Shown here one piece after another: positions 34,601 through 42,099 of a stretch of 64,000 nt of DNA (position 1 is the first letter of the stretch; each line of letters starts with the position of its first letter). The DNA is from CAYULW01 sp964445815 (GTDB lineage Bacteria; Bacteroidota; Bacteroidia; Flavobacteriales_E; Vicingaceae): contig CAYULW010000003.1 in NCBI GenBank assembly GCA_964445815.1, positions 564,977-628,976 of the forward strand, in the 5' to 3' direction. The position numbers and the translations under genes were made by a program. The notes beneath the pieces were generated by a model, which was not told where the DNA came from, searched no databases, and was given only the letters and a program-made list of their open reading frames with translations.

Positions 34601-35301
34601 ATAATTTGAGTACCCAATTTAAATACGCTTCGGCATCATCATCAAGTCAGCTTGGAATAAAAACTGCCTTTCAAATAGCTGATCTCAATGAAACTCCGGC
34701 TTTTCAAATTGATTATACAAGCGATCATAACCAACAGTTTTTTGAAACGACTCTAGCTTATAAATACTACAATACAGACAACTCAATTAATCCTACTAAA
34801 GGCATAGGTTTTGATCTAGAAGCATCAAATACACGGAGCATAATTAATGATGAGTCCAACTTTTATCGACTAAGTACGGAGTTACTCTTTTACGTTCCAG
34901 TGAGTTATTTTGAAAAACAGACTTTAATAGCATTAAGAGGAGGGTGGCGGCAAAATTTTGGAGACTATCTCTTTTATCAATCTAACTTTTTGAGTGGATT
35001 GGATCAGTTTAGGGGCATAACAAGAAATCGCTTTTCAGGAGAAAGTATTGCTTATGGAAATGCTGAGATAAGGAAAAGTTTTACCAAAGTGAAGAACTAT
35101 GTAATGCCATTCGATTTAGGGGCACTCTTGCATTTTGATGTTGGAAGAGTATGGGTAGATCAAGATCAATCTAATTTATGGCACAACTCTTATGGAGCCG
35201 GACTTTATTTTAATGTCCTTAATTTTATGACTTTGGTGGGCACATATTCCATTTCAGATGTTGATGAAGTTTTCAACTTTGGAACTAAATTTTACTTTTA
35301 A
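31621..35301 (+). CDS. Metallophosphatase / kinase-like / outer-membrane beta-barrel fusion lipoprotein
   Basis: This 1226-residue protein begins at a GTG overlapping the previous gene by 11 bp. A signal peptide has the lipobox FFFLAC. Residues 45-340 are a calcineurin-like metallophosphatase: GDAGGD (49-54), GDN (83-85), GNHD (125-128), GHHP (225-228) and GHEH (306-309). Residues 440-660 carry a Gly-rich loop (450-454), a lysine (K471), GDWDRHDDQW (604-613) and PRDRDQVF (630-637), which resemble CotH/HipA-like kinase catalytic loops. From about 895 a BamA/TamA-like barrel runs to a terminal Phe. The phosphatase is certain and the barrel very likely; the kinase-like reading is my inference. 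Confidence 0.84.
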   Translation: MNFRYLIPVFVLFFFLACGHQEIYYRKTKLKSQEVQSQSEVIYKTYLIGDAGGDTAYSKYALNLLKQQLKKENPDQTSVVFLGDNIYPEGLHREGHPLRKQDESRINIQIEAVEGFGGQVRFIPGNHDWQKGKEDGLEFIKRQEDYIQQRLGKVFDPSDGCSGPKEILLNDDLVLIIIDTQWWLHNYDKAKGAKDDCDLRTKDGFIAAFKEALKSNRDKHILVVGHHPMYSNGVHGGHFTWQDHLFPLSRKKKGLWIPLPVIGSIYPFGRSFFGNVQDISHPKYQELKSELVTAMNEYDNVVYVAGHEHNMQYLKENRLHHIISGSGSKKTDLRFNQQIDFGAKRRGYAVLEYYNDGNVRLKFWDAEKKGGEKIFNQILYTKEINKFNDVKLTKPSYEGQMKTVVPDTNFRASKFKRLFFGNLNRALWTLPIEVPVLDIHNDYGGLFPIGKGGGMQTISLKLKGADGHIYKARGIKKNADFLVGRDLQGTMAQDAVYDGIAGSHPYASVAVPKIAEAAQIYYTQPRLVYIPKDSILGDFKDEFGGMFALIEIHPDDDMSDYVNFGRSKEVMNYNKAIDKLEKEAKNQIDVPFTVRSRLLDMLLGDWDRHDDQWRWAKFKEDEQNIFRPIPRDRDQVFFQFDGLIMKIANRKWLLRKFQPFKEEIRDIAGLNFNARYFDRYFLNQANEEVWIQEAKNLKEWITDEILNQALKDLPKQAYEYNGEELVEVLKLRRDRIDQFAKRYYKVLAKEVDVRGTLEKDYFEVIRYKNGDVEVNIYPRKEGKKVKEKRFYHRKFKFGETKEIRLYGLDDKDEYQIEGESQKTILVRIIASENKDKIEDKSEVKNWRKSTIVYDEEGKSDIDLGQEAKLHLMSEKQALIYDRKAFKYDVLIPVPSIGVNPDDGFFFGPGFRFVKHGFNKAPYKYAHDFNLNYALRAEGFNFRYDLDYRQIINNLNFESSLEFNLPEVFQYYGQGNESSPSNVQIGNSDVRIDYYNLSTQFKYASASSSSQLGIKTAFQIADLNETPAFQIDYTSDHNQQFFETTLAYKYYNTDNSINPTKGIGFDLEASNTRSIINDESNFYRLSTELLFYVPVSYFEKQTLIALRGGWRQNFGDYLFYQSNFLSGLDQFRGITRNRFSGESIAYGNAEIRKSFTKVKNYVMPFDLGALLHFDVGRVWVDQDQSNLWHNSYGAGLYFNVLNFMTLVGTYSISDVDEVFNFGTKFYF

Positions 35302-36483
35302 ATGATGGAGCAACTGATTGGCAAAGCAAAAGAATTGGTAAAGGCAATGTTTAAGGAAACAGAGACTGATGCTTATGCATACCATAATTGGGAGCATACC
35401 CAGCGAGTCCTAAAAGCTGTCGATCTTATAACAAGCCATACTCCTGAACTCAATGAAGAAGATAAGATAGTTTTGGAGTTAGCAGCTATTTTTCATGACT
35501 GCGGTTATGCGCGAGATAAAAGCAATCATGAGCTCATCGGGGCAAAAGAAGCAGAGGCTTTTTTAAAGTCTGAGAATGTCTCTGATGAAGTGACTTTAAA
35601 GGTTAAGCGTTTAATCATGGCGACCAAGATGGGGCATATTGCTACAGATGACCTTGAAAAGGTAATCATGGATGCAGATTTAGCTCATTTGGGCGAACCG
35701 GATTACTTTGAAAAGGCGTTTGTCAATTTGAAAAAAGAAATCAGTCAGCTGGAAAATAGGAAAATTAAAAAGAAAGACTGGACGTCCGAATGCATTAAGT
35801 TTTTAAAAACGCATAATTACCTTACCTCATACGCAAGAGAGCATTTTGGAGCGGTTAAAAAAATAAACATTGAAAAATTGGAAGCACTGGAAAAAGAAGC
35901 TTTGAAAAAAGAAAAAGCCAATAAAAAAGGTCCTTCTAAAGCGGATAGTCCGCTTAAGGGCGTTGAAACGATGTATAAAGTGGCTTTAAGAAATCATTTG
36001 GATCTGAGCAGTATCGCTGACAATAAAGCCAATACACTAATCAGTGTTAATGCCATTATCATTTCAATCGTGTTATCGGCACTCTTCCCTAAGTTAGACT
36101 CCAATCCATTTTTGTTTTACCCGGGTTTATCTATTTTGCTGTTTACAATTGTCACAATAATACTATCCATACTGTCTACAATTCCCAATTTGAATAATCG
36201 TGGAAAAGTGACAAAAGATGAAGTGATGAAAGGCATGGGCAACCTTACCTTTTTTGGCAATTTTCATAAGATGGAATTGAAGGAGTACGAGTGGAGTATG
36301 AATCAACTAATGAATGATAAGGCATACTTATACAATACGTTAAGCAGAGACCTGTATTTTTTGGGTAAGGTGTTGAATAAAAAGTACAAACTACTGAGGT
36401 ATGCTTACTATGCCTTTGTTATTGGTTTGGTTGCTTCAATTGCCATTTTTATTGTTAGCATCAATAGTGTTATTCACGCATAG
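35302..36483 (+). CDS. HD-domain phosphohydrolase fused to a PycTM-like membrane effector domain
   Basis: This 393-residue protein has two parts. Residues 1-175 are an HD domain with His32, His65-Asp66 (IFHDCGYA) and an MDADL motif (Asp124/Asp126), the metal set of nucleotide phosphohydrolases. After a Lys-rich linker, residues 222-393 match the Pycsar effector family (DUF5706): YKVALRNHLDLSSIADNKAN, two membrane helices (about 246-293), and a third at the C-terminus (about 370-391). PycTM proteins depolarise membranes on binding cyclic UMP or CMP in phage defence; no cyclase gene is near, so a housekeeping signalling role is equally possible. It starts at the base after the previous stop. 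Confidence 0.85.
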   Translation: MMEQLIGKAKELVKAMFKETETDAYAYHNWEHTQRVLKAVDLITSHTPELNEEDKIVLELAAIFHDCGYARDKSNHELIGAKEAEAFLKSENVSDEVTLKVKRLIMATKMGHIATDDLEKVIMDADLAHLGEPDYFEKAFVNLKKEISQLENRKIKKKDWTSECIKFLKTHNYLTSYAREHFGAVKKINIEKLEALEKEALKKEKANKKGPSKADSPLKGVETMYKVALRNHLDLSSIADNKANTLISVNAIIISIVLSALFPKLDSNPFLFYPGLSILLFTIVTIILSILSTIPNLNNRGKVTKDEVMKGMGNLTFFGNFHKMELKEYEWSMNQLMNDKAYLYNTLSRDLYFLGKVLNKKYKLLRYAYYAFVIGLVASIAIFIVSINSVIHA

Positions 36484-36511
36484 AAAGCTTTAAAAGCCTT
36501 TCTAGTTTCTT

Positions 36512-36538
36512 TAAATTTGCCGATTAAATTTTAAGGAG
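36512..36538 (+). promoter_or_regulatory. ffh promoter -7 element and ribosome binding site
   Basis: TAAATTTG at 36512-36519 is an exact -7 match. AAGGAG at 36533-36538 abuts the ATG directly, closer than a normal Shine-Dalgarno site, so its use is doubtful. Confidence 0.42.
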
Positions 36539-37885
36539 ATGTTTGAAAATTTATCAGACAAGTTTGAGCGGGCGTTTAAGGTTCTAAAAGGTCAAGGTCA
36601 AATTTCTGAAGTTAATGTTGCTGAAACAACGAAGGAGATTCGTAGAGCACTTTTAGATGCAGATGTCAATTACAAAACCGCAAAGAATTTCTCAGATGCA
36701 GTAAAGGAAAAAGCAATTGGTCAGGATGTGCTAACTTCAGTTTCTCCCGGACAATTGTTTACTAAAATCACTCATGATGAGCTAACTGCTCTGATGGGAG
36801 GAGAGGAAACTGAGTTGAATCTCAAAGGGAACCCTGTAATTATTTTAATAGCCGGATTGCAAGGTTCCGGGAAAACAACTTTTACCGGTAAGCTTGCTTA
36901 TCACCTTAAGAATAAAAAAGGGAAAAGTCCATTTTTGGTGGCAGGAGATGTATACAGACCTGCAGCGATTGACCAATTACATGTCTTAGGCGAGCAAGTG
37001 GGTGTTCCTGTCTTTTCAGATAAAGAGAATAAAAATCCTGTCGAGATTGCTCAAAATGCCATTAGAGAGGCTAAATCAAAGGGGCACGATGTGGTGATTG
37101 TGGATACGGCGGGACGTCTGGCGGTTGATGAACAAATGATGAATGAGATTGCGGCAGTAAAATCATCAATACAGCCAACGGAAACCTTATTTGTGGTAGA
37201 TTCTATGACAGGTCAGGATGCAGTAAATACGGCTAAAGCATTTAATGAACGCATTGATTTTGACGGAGTAGTTTTAACAAAGCTAGATGGAGATACGAGG
37301 GGAGGAGCAGCACTTTCAATCCGTTCAGTTGTAGATAAGCCCATAAAGTTTGTCGGAACGGGTGAAAAGATGGAAGCACTGGACATCTTCTATCCAAAGC
37401 GGATGGCAGACAGGATTCTTGGGATGGGAGATGTGGTTTCTTTAGTAGAGAGAGCGCAAGAACAATTCGATGAAGAAAAAGCAAGAAGACTTCAAAAGCG
37501 GATTGCAAAAAATCAGTTTGACTTCAATGATTTTATGGATCAAATCCAACAAATTAAGAAGATGGGGAATGTCAAGGATTTAATGGGTATGATTCCTGGT
37601 GTAGGCAAAGCGATGAAAGATGTAGATATAGAAGATGATGCATTTAAGCATGTAGAGGCAATGATCCAATCCATGACCCCGGAAGAGAGACAAAATCCAG
37701 ACATCATTAATGGTACAAGGCGAAGAAGAATAGCAGCCGGTAGTGGGAGACCTGTGCAGGATCTGAATAAATTGATCAAGCAGTTCAATGAAACCAGCAA
37801 GATGATGAAGTTAATGGGAAATAAGAAAAATCTGGCACGTATGATGAGCAATATGCCTAAAATGCCAGGCGGTTTTAAAAGATAG
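36539..37885 (+). CDS. ffh: Signal recognition particle protein Ffh (SRP54)
   Basis: This 448-residue SRP GTPase targets nascent membrane proteins to the translocon together with FtsY and 4.5S RNA. It has the N-domain helical bundle, then G-domain motifs GLQGSGKTTFTGKLA, DVYRPAAIDQL, DTAGR and TKLDGDTRGG. The methionine-rich M domain has SGRPVQDLNKLIKQFN and a C-terminus rich in Met (MMKLMGNKKNLARMMSNMPK) that binds signal peptides and SRP RNA. It is followed by folD after one base, so the two are co-transcribed. Confidence 0.97.
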   Translation: MFENLSDKFERAFKVLKGQGQISEVNVAETTKEIRRALLDADVNYKTAKNFSDAVKEKAIGQDVLTSVSPGQLFTKITHDELTALMGGEETELNLKGNPVIILIAGLQGSGKTTFTGKLAYHLKNKKGKSPFLVAGDVYRPAAIDQLHVLGEQVGVPVFSDKENKNPVEIAQNAIREAKSKGHDVVIVDTAGRLAVDEQMMNEIAAVKSSIQPTETLFVVDSMTGQDAVNTAKAFNERIDFDGVVLTKLDGDTRGGAALSIRSVVDKPIKFVGTGEKMEALDIFYPKRMADRILGMGDVVSLVERAQEQFDEEKARRLQKRIAKNQFDFNDFMDQIQQIKKMGNVKDLMGMIPGVGKAMKDVDIEDDAFKHVEAMIQSMTPEERQNPDIINGTRRRRIAAGSGRPVQDLNKLIKQFNETSKMMKLMGNKKNLARMMSNMPKMPGGFKR

Positions 37886-37886
37886 T

Positions 37887-38768
37887 ATGCAAATTTTAGA
37901 CGGAAAAAAAACGGCTGAAGAAACGAAGCTGGAAGTAGCTACAGAGATAGAGTCGATAAAATCTGAAGGAGGAAAAATTCCTCATTTGGTAGCTGTTCTG
38001 GTTGGCAACAATGGTGCAAGCATTACCTATGTGAATGCAAAAATTAAGGCTTGCGAGAAAGTGGGGATGAAAAGTACCATATTGCGTTTAAGTGATACCA
38101 TAACTGAAAAAGAACTGTTAAAAAAGGTAGCTCAGCTTAATGATAATGATGATGTTGACGGATTCATTGTCCAGTTGCCTTTGCCAAAGCACATTAACGA
38201 TAAGAAAATAACCGAAGCCATTAGCCCAAAGAAAGATGTAGATGGATTTCACCCGACCAATTTTGGGCGAATGATGCTGAATTTACCTACATTTTTGCCT
38301 GCGACTCCGTATGGTATTCTACAATTGATTGAACGATACAACATAGAAACCACCGGTAAGCATTGTGTTGTAGTTGGCAGAAGCTCAATCGTTGGTACAC
38401 CAATAGCCAACTTAATGTCGCGCAATTCGTACCCGGGCAATTGCACGGTGACGCTTACACATAGCAGAACGACTAATTTGACCGAGATAACAAAAATAGC
38501 GGATATTTTAATTGTGGCCCTGGGCAAACCGGAATTTATAACAGCCGATATGGTCAAAGAAGGGGTTGTGGTATTTGATGTTGGAATAACAAGAAAAGCG
38601 GATAAGAGTAAGAAGTCAGGTTATAAGCTTTATGGAGATGTAAAGTTTGATGAGGTGGCGGAAAAAGCGTCATTTATTACCCCTGTTCCGGGAGGTGTAG
38701 GCCCAATGACTATTGTGTCTTTATTGAAAAACACATTGTTGGCGGCAAAAGATAAACAAGCGGGTTAA
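37887..38768 (+). CDS. folD: Bifunctional methylenetetrahydrofolate dehydrogenase / methenyltetrahydrofolate cyclohydrolase
   Basis: This 293-residue enzyme interconverts 5,10-methylene- and 10-formyl-tetrahydrofolate, supplying one-carbon units for purines and fMet-tRNA. Diagnostic motifs are ASITYVNAKIKACEKVGM with the catalytic Tyr-Lys region, GFIVQLPLPKH, DVDGFHPTNFGRM, the Rossmann stretch CVVVGRSSIVGTPIA and the C-terminal TPVPGGVGPMT. The length is normal. It lies between ffh (1-nt gap) and a Crp/Fnr gene with its own promoter 42 nt on. Confidence 0.97.
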   Translation: MQILDGKKTAEETKLEVATEIESIKSEGGKIPHLVAVLVGNNGASITYVNAKIKACEKVGMKSTILRLSDTITEKELLKKVAQLNDNDDVDGFIVQLPLPKHINDKKITEAISPKKDVDGFHPTNFGRMMLNLPTFLPATPYGILQLIERYNIETTGKHCVVVGRSSIVGTPIANLMSRNSYPGNCTVTLTHSRTTNLTEITKIADILIVALGKPEFITADMVKEGVVVFDVGITRKADKSKKSGYKLYGDVKFDEVAEKASFITPVPGGVGPMTIVSLLKNTLLAAKDKQAG

Positions 38769-38785
38769 CCTAAATGAAATTAGAT

Positions 38786-38793
38786 TAAATTTG
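38786..38793 (+). promoter_or_regulatory. Candidate -7 element for the Crp/Fnr gene
   Basis: TAAATTTG is an exact TAnnTTTG match in the 42-bp gap after folD, giving a leader of about 14 nt. No -33 TTG is evident. Confidence 0.42.
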
Positions 38794-38810
38794 GGAAACT
38801 CAGGTAAAAA

Positions 38811-39494
38811 ATGACAGCACAGCATTCTAAATTATGGTATCTTGAGAGAATTAATCTGCTGAAAGATCTTTCTGAAGACGAAATGCGTTTAATAGATCAG
38901 CGTACTGCTGTTAAAACTGCAGCGAAGAATGAATATGTGTACTTTCCTGACGAGCCCAGTAAAATCATGTTTTTTCTTAAGCGAGGCAGAATAAAGATTG
39001 GTACTTATTCGGACGAAGGCAAGGAGATTATCAAAGCAATATTATACCCCGGTGAAGTATTTGGCGAGATGGGTGTAGTGGGAGAAGAGACGAGGAAGGA
39101 CTTTGCCGTTGCTATGGATACAGATACCAGAATGTGCACAATATCCACCGAGGAGTTCAGGGAAATTTTAACAGAAAACCCAAGATTAAGTATAGAGTTG
39201 ACGAAGAGCATTGGTGAAAAGATGCGTCGAATAGAGCGTCGCCTTGAGTCTTTAGTTTTTAAAGATGCTCGTCAACGGGTCATTGATTTTATGATAGAAA
39301 TGGCCGAAAGATATGGTATAGCAATAGGGGATGAGACCTTGGTGAAGCATAATTTAACTCATCAGGATATCGCCAATTTAACGGCTACGTCCAGGCAAAC
39401 AGTTACTACGGTTTTAAATGATCTGAAAGAAAAGGATTTGATCTACATGGAGAGAAACCGATTCCTGATCAGAGATACAAGTCAACTAGAATGA
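38811..39494 (+). CDS. Crp/Fnr family transcriptional regulator
   Basis: This 227-residue regulator has an N-terminal cyclic-nucleotide-binding-type beta-barrel (about residues 20-130; IMFFLKRGRIKIGTY, ILYPGEVFGEMGVVGE). A dimerisation helix and a C-terminal winged helix follow, with LTHQDIANLTATSRQTVTTVL as the recognition element. It lacks the Fnr N-terminal cysteines, so it is not a classic iron-sulfur oxygen sensor, and the ligand pocket lacks a clear cAMP signature. The targets are unknown. A CxxC mini-protein gene overlaps its 3' end by 4 bp and may be its partner. Confidence 0.92.
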   Translation: MTAQHSKLWYLERINLLKDLSEDEMRLIDQRTAVKTAAKNEYVYFPDEPSKIMFFLKRGRIKIGTYSDEGKEIIKAILYPGEVFGEMGVVGEETRKDFAVAMDTDTRMCTISTEEFREILTENPRLSIELTKSIGEKMRRIERRLESLVFKDARQRVIDFMIEMAERYGIAIGDETLVKHNLTHQDIANLTATSRQTVTTVLNDLKEKDLIYMERNRFLIRDTSQLE

Positions 39495-39706
39495 AATATC
39501 GATTATTTATTGGCGAAAACTGCCATCAGTGTCAGGATGTAATTAATGCTCTTGATTCAATGGGAATAGATGTTGAAATAATTAATGTTGACCTTAGTAA
39601 TCAAAAGCCGCCAATCAAAGTATTTGCTTATCCGGCATTGTTTCAGGAAAATAATCTGTTAAGATACGGTTCGGATATTATTCACTTCTTAAAAAAAGAG
39701 GCATAA
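39491..39706 (+). CDS. Small glutaredoxin/thioredoxin-like CxxC protein
   Basis: This 71-residue protein looks like a minimal thioredoxin fold. The first strand leads into FIGENCHQCQDV with a CHQC active site at residues 11-14, then a helix, a second strand VEIINVDLS, and a cis-Pro loop FAYPALFQENNLLRYG. This resembles NrdH or a glutaredoxin. Its ATG overlaps the Crp/Fnr stop, so the two are translated together. Reduction of a small thiol partner or redox signalling to the regulator is inferred. Confidence 0.78.
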   Translation: MKYRLFIGENCHQCQDVINALDSMGIDVEIINVDLSNQKPPIKVFAYPALFQENNLLRYGSDIIHFLKKEA

Positions 39707-39710
39707 AAAA

Positions 39711-39730
39711 ACCCCGAAAGTTTTCGGGGT
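39711..39730. terminator. Bidirectional terminator between the CxxC protein and RRM genes
   Basis: ACCCCGAAA (39711-39719) pairs with TTTCGGGGT (39722-39730). A seven-A run precedes it on the left and a T-rich stretch follows on the right. The convergent genes end 5 nt to its left and 7 nt to its right. Confidence 0.88.
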
Positions 39731-39736
39731 CTTTAC

Positions 39737-39985
39737 TTATTTTTCTTCTCTGGGGTTTGCTTTTGTAACTCTAAGGTTTCTGCCCATATGGTCGAAACCA
39801 TCTAGGGCTTCTATAGCGGCTTGGCCTGGTTCATCATCCATTTCTACAAAACCGAAACCTTTTGATCGACCTGTAAATTTGTCTGTGATAATTTTAACTG
39901 AGTTGACATCGCCATATTCAGCGAAGAGATTTCCTAGGTCATCAACTGTTGACTTGTAAGAAATATTACCTACGTAAATGTTCAT
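39737..39985 (-). CDS. RNA-binding protein with a single RRM
   Basis: This 82-residue protein is one RNA recognition motif with a short basic tail. RNP2 is NIYVGNIS at the N-terminus and RNP1 is RSKGFGFVEM near residues 41-50; the aromatic residues that stack on RNA are present. Such stand-alone RRM proteins are common in Bacteroidota and cyanobacteria, where they affect RNA folding or stability, often in cold. It is an isolated leftward gene ending at a strong terminator, and the 106-nt gap upstream may hold a leader. Confidence 0.93.
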   Translation of the reverse strand: MNIYVGNISYKSTVDDLGNLFAEYGDVNSVKIITDKFTGRSKGFGFVEMDDEPGQAAIEALDGFDHMGRNLRVTKANPREEK

Positions 39986-40091
39986 GATATAAATATTAGT
40001 GAATTGCCAAAGTAAGGCAAATATTCCTAATATCCTGAATTACAAGAGAAAAATTAAAAAAGGGTTAACCTTAAATTAAAGCTACAGCAAT

Positions 40092-40637
40092 TTACTGACT
40101 CTGATCAAAAATGCTATTAAAGTTTTTTTGATAGCTAGCCCAATCCATTTCTCTGTATTTATTCTCAGCAAAAAACATCAGTATGGGTTCTATGTTTTTT
40201 GCACTTTGATATCCGGCAACTGGTTGAAGCATATTGACTTCTTCATCTAGATAGACTATGGTGGGGTAAGACATTTTTCCTTGCATTAAAGCAATTGCAA
40301 TTTGATGCGGATTACGTCTTCGTTCTGGAAACTCATTGATGTATACTTTCCCTCCAATCCGCATAGTGTCCTTTGTTTCTGCATTAATTTTAACAGGGTA
40401 ATAATAAGTGTTTACAATTTTTACAATTTCAGGATGACTAAAAGTAGTTGCTTCCATTTTTTTACACCAACCACACCAAGTTGTCCACATGTCTATTAAA
40501 AATTTTTTCGGTTCTTTCTCATTTTTAGCGATCGCTTCTTCAAAACTTAGCCATTCTATTTTATCCTGTGCGACAGAATCTAAAGAGAAAATGAAGCAAA
40601 AAAGTAGAACGTTAAAATAGAATAGAAATCTTTTCAT
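40092..40637 (-). CDS. Secreted thioredoxin-fold protein
   Basis: This 181-residue protein has a signal peptide ending SLDSVAQ and a thioredoxin domain with the active site WTTWCGWCKKME. A family-typical insertion follows, then the cis-Pro segment MSYPTIVYLDEE. It resembles the thioredoxin_7/DsbD C-terminal group and should act in the periplasm on disulfides of envelope proteins, here probably as a reductase or oxidase partner. It lies 9 nt downstream of the MaoC-like gene. Confidence 0.9.
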   Translation of the reverse strand: MKRFLFYFNVLLFCFIFSLDSVAQDKIEWLSFEEAIAKNEKEPKKFLIDMWTTWCGWCKKMEATTFSHPEIVKIVNTYYYPVKINAETKDTMRIGGKVYINEFPERRRNPHQIAIALMQGKMSYPTIVYLDEEVNMLQPVAGYQSAKNIEPILMFFAENKYREMDWASYQKNFNSIFDQSQ

Positions 40638-40646
40638 GTTCTAAAA

Positions 40647-41066
40647 TTAAATTATTTTATGTAGAATCTTTATTCTGAGACATTGAACCTCAATAGATTT
40701 AACATTTTTAAACGAAAAGCGCCATGTGAGAACAGCTTCATTTGCGGAACTGATTTTTTGAACATCTAAAATTTTACAATATGCATGTATTGTTTCATTG
40801 GCATATATCGGAGCTTTAAATTGCCATTTGCTGACCTCTAAACCCGCAATTACAGAATCACCAAATAAGGGTATCCAAGCTTTAGGATAAAAATGCATAA
40901 AAGCATGACTTCCGCTAGTAACTAAGCCTCGAAATCTACTTTCTTTGGCTTTTTGAGAATCAGTATGAAAAGGGAGGGGGTCTAGACGCTGAGCAAATGC
41001 TATAATTTCTTCTTCACTAAACCTGTGTTTTCCCAGTTCATACCTATTTGATTTTCTAAACTTCAT
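40647..41066 (-). CDS. MaoC-like hot-dog-fold dehydratase
   Basis: This protein of 139 residues from the ATG at 41066 has the hydratase-2 signature AFAQRLDPLPFHTDSQKAKE with the catalytic Asp and His, then FRGLVTSGSHAF and the core strands WQFKAPIYANETIHAYC. MaoC proteins hydrate enoyl-CoA, for example in polyhydroxyalkanoate or fatty acid metabolism. An ATG nine codons earlier (41093) is less likely because MKFRKSNRYELG is a better family start. The substrate is unknown. It precedes the thioredoxin gene, which is an odd pairing. Confidence 0.84.
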   Translation of the reverse strand: MKFRKSNRYELGKHRFSEEEIIAFAQRLDPLPFHTDSQKAKESRFRGLVTSGSHAFMHFYPKAWIPLFGDSVIAGLEVSKWQFKAPIYANETIHAYCKILDVQKISSANEAVLTWRFSFKNVKSIEVQCLRIKILHKII

Positions 41067-41122
41067 CTTATTTAAAATGAGTACAAATCTCATAAAAATT
41101 AGGGGCTTAGTTTGAAATCAGT

Positions 41123-41130
41123 TAAATTTG
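41123..41130 (+). promoter_or_regulatory. Candidate -7 element for the fatty acid hydroxylase gene
   Basis: TAAATTTG is an exact match that would start transcription near 41134. It therefore argues for the ATG at 41146 as the start codon, since the TTG at 41128 would lie inside the promoter. Confidence 0.48.
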
Positions 41131-41145
41131 ACATTTTTAAAAATT

Positions 41146-42099
41146 ATGCACGCATATCTTTTCTCAGGGGTTCAAAAAATTACAGTTGAAGACATCTCTC
41201 AACTGGACTTTACTACGGTAATCTGGTTTGCAGCTCCCATCATGTTTTCTTTTGTTTTAATCGAATATTTAGTTGGTAGAAAACACTACAAGAACCTTTA
41301 CTCAGGAAAAGATTTTTTAGCCTCTCTCACCATTGGCTTGGTAAATGTCGGTTTGAATGGCTTTATGAAGATAGGCATGTTTGTTGTGTTTGTATTCTTT
41401 TACAACCTTTCTCCACTTAGAATACCGCATACATGGTGGTCCTATGTCCTATGTCTGATTGTGTTGGATTTCTGTCGATATTGGGCGCATCGCATTGCTC
41501 ATGAGCAACGTTTCTGGTGGTCCACTCATGTTGTACATCATTCATCAGAGCATTATAATCTTTCGGTTTCTTTTCGCTTGTCATGGACCCAAAATTTAAA
41601 ATTGGTCTTCTTTCTTCCCGTAATTTTGATGGGCTTTGATCCTTTGGTGTTTTTTATTGTGCATCAAATAGAGGTATTGTACCAGTTTTGGATACACACG
41701 GAATTAATCAGAAAATTACCGCGCCCGATAGAATATATTTTTACCACTCCTTCTCATCATCGAGTGCATCACTCGGTAAATGAAAAATATTTGGATAAAA
41801 ATTACGGTTCAACTTTTATCATTTGGGATAGAATGTTCGGAACCTTTGAGCCGGAATCTGAACAAGCCATCTATGGAATCACTAAACCCGTTAATTCTTT
41901 TAATCCTGTATACCTAGTTTTTCACGAATGGATGGCAGTTGGAAAAGATCTTTTGAAAGCCAGATCTTTGAAACAGGCTTGGCACATACTTTTTGGAAGC
42001 CCCGTGGATAAACAAAAAGAAGAAATGGCTAAAATCAATAGGGATGTAAAGACCGTCGATCCAAAAGAAGAAGTTAATTCTGTAAAGAAGCGCGCCTAA
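41146..42099 (+). CDS. Sterol desaturase / fatty acid hydroxylase superfamily membrane protein
   Basis: This 317-residue di-iron membrane enzyme has several helices and the expected histidine clusters: HRIAHEQRFWW (HxxxH), THVVHHSSEHYN (HxxHH) and TPSHHRVHHSVNEKYLDKN. The middle also has RLSWTQNLKLVF and IHTELIRKLPRPIEY, typical of the alkylglycerol-monooxygenase/fatty acid hydroxylase branch. It hydroxylates or desaturates a lipid in the membrane; the substrate is uncertain. The ATG at 41146 is chosen over a TTG at 41128 because of the promoter box. Its TAA stop forms TAATTA with the stop of the convergent gene. Confidence 0.9.
   Translation: MHAYLFSGVQKITVEDISQLDFTTVIWFAAPIMFSFVLIEYLVGRKHYKNLYSGKDFLASLTIGLVNVGLNGFMKIGMFVVFVFFYNLSPLRIPHTWWSYVLCLIVLDFCRYWAHRIAHEQRFWWSTHVVHHSSEHYNLSVSFRLSWTQNLKLVFFLPVILMGFDPLVFFIVHQIEVLYQFWIHTELIRKLPRPIEYIFTTPSHHRVHHSVNEKYLDKNYGSTFIIWDRMFGTFEPESEQAIYGITKPVNSFNPVYLVFHEWMAVGKDLLKARSLKQAWHILFGSPVDKQKEEMAKINRDVKTVDPKEEVNSVKKRA

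Noticed and set aside
40004..40020. Small inverted repeat TTGCC/GGCAA with a near -7 box upstream of the RRM gene
   Set aside because: The arms are only 5 bp, the -7 match has a mismatch and there is no -33 at proper spacing.
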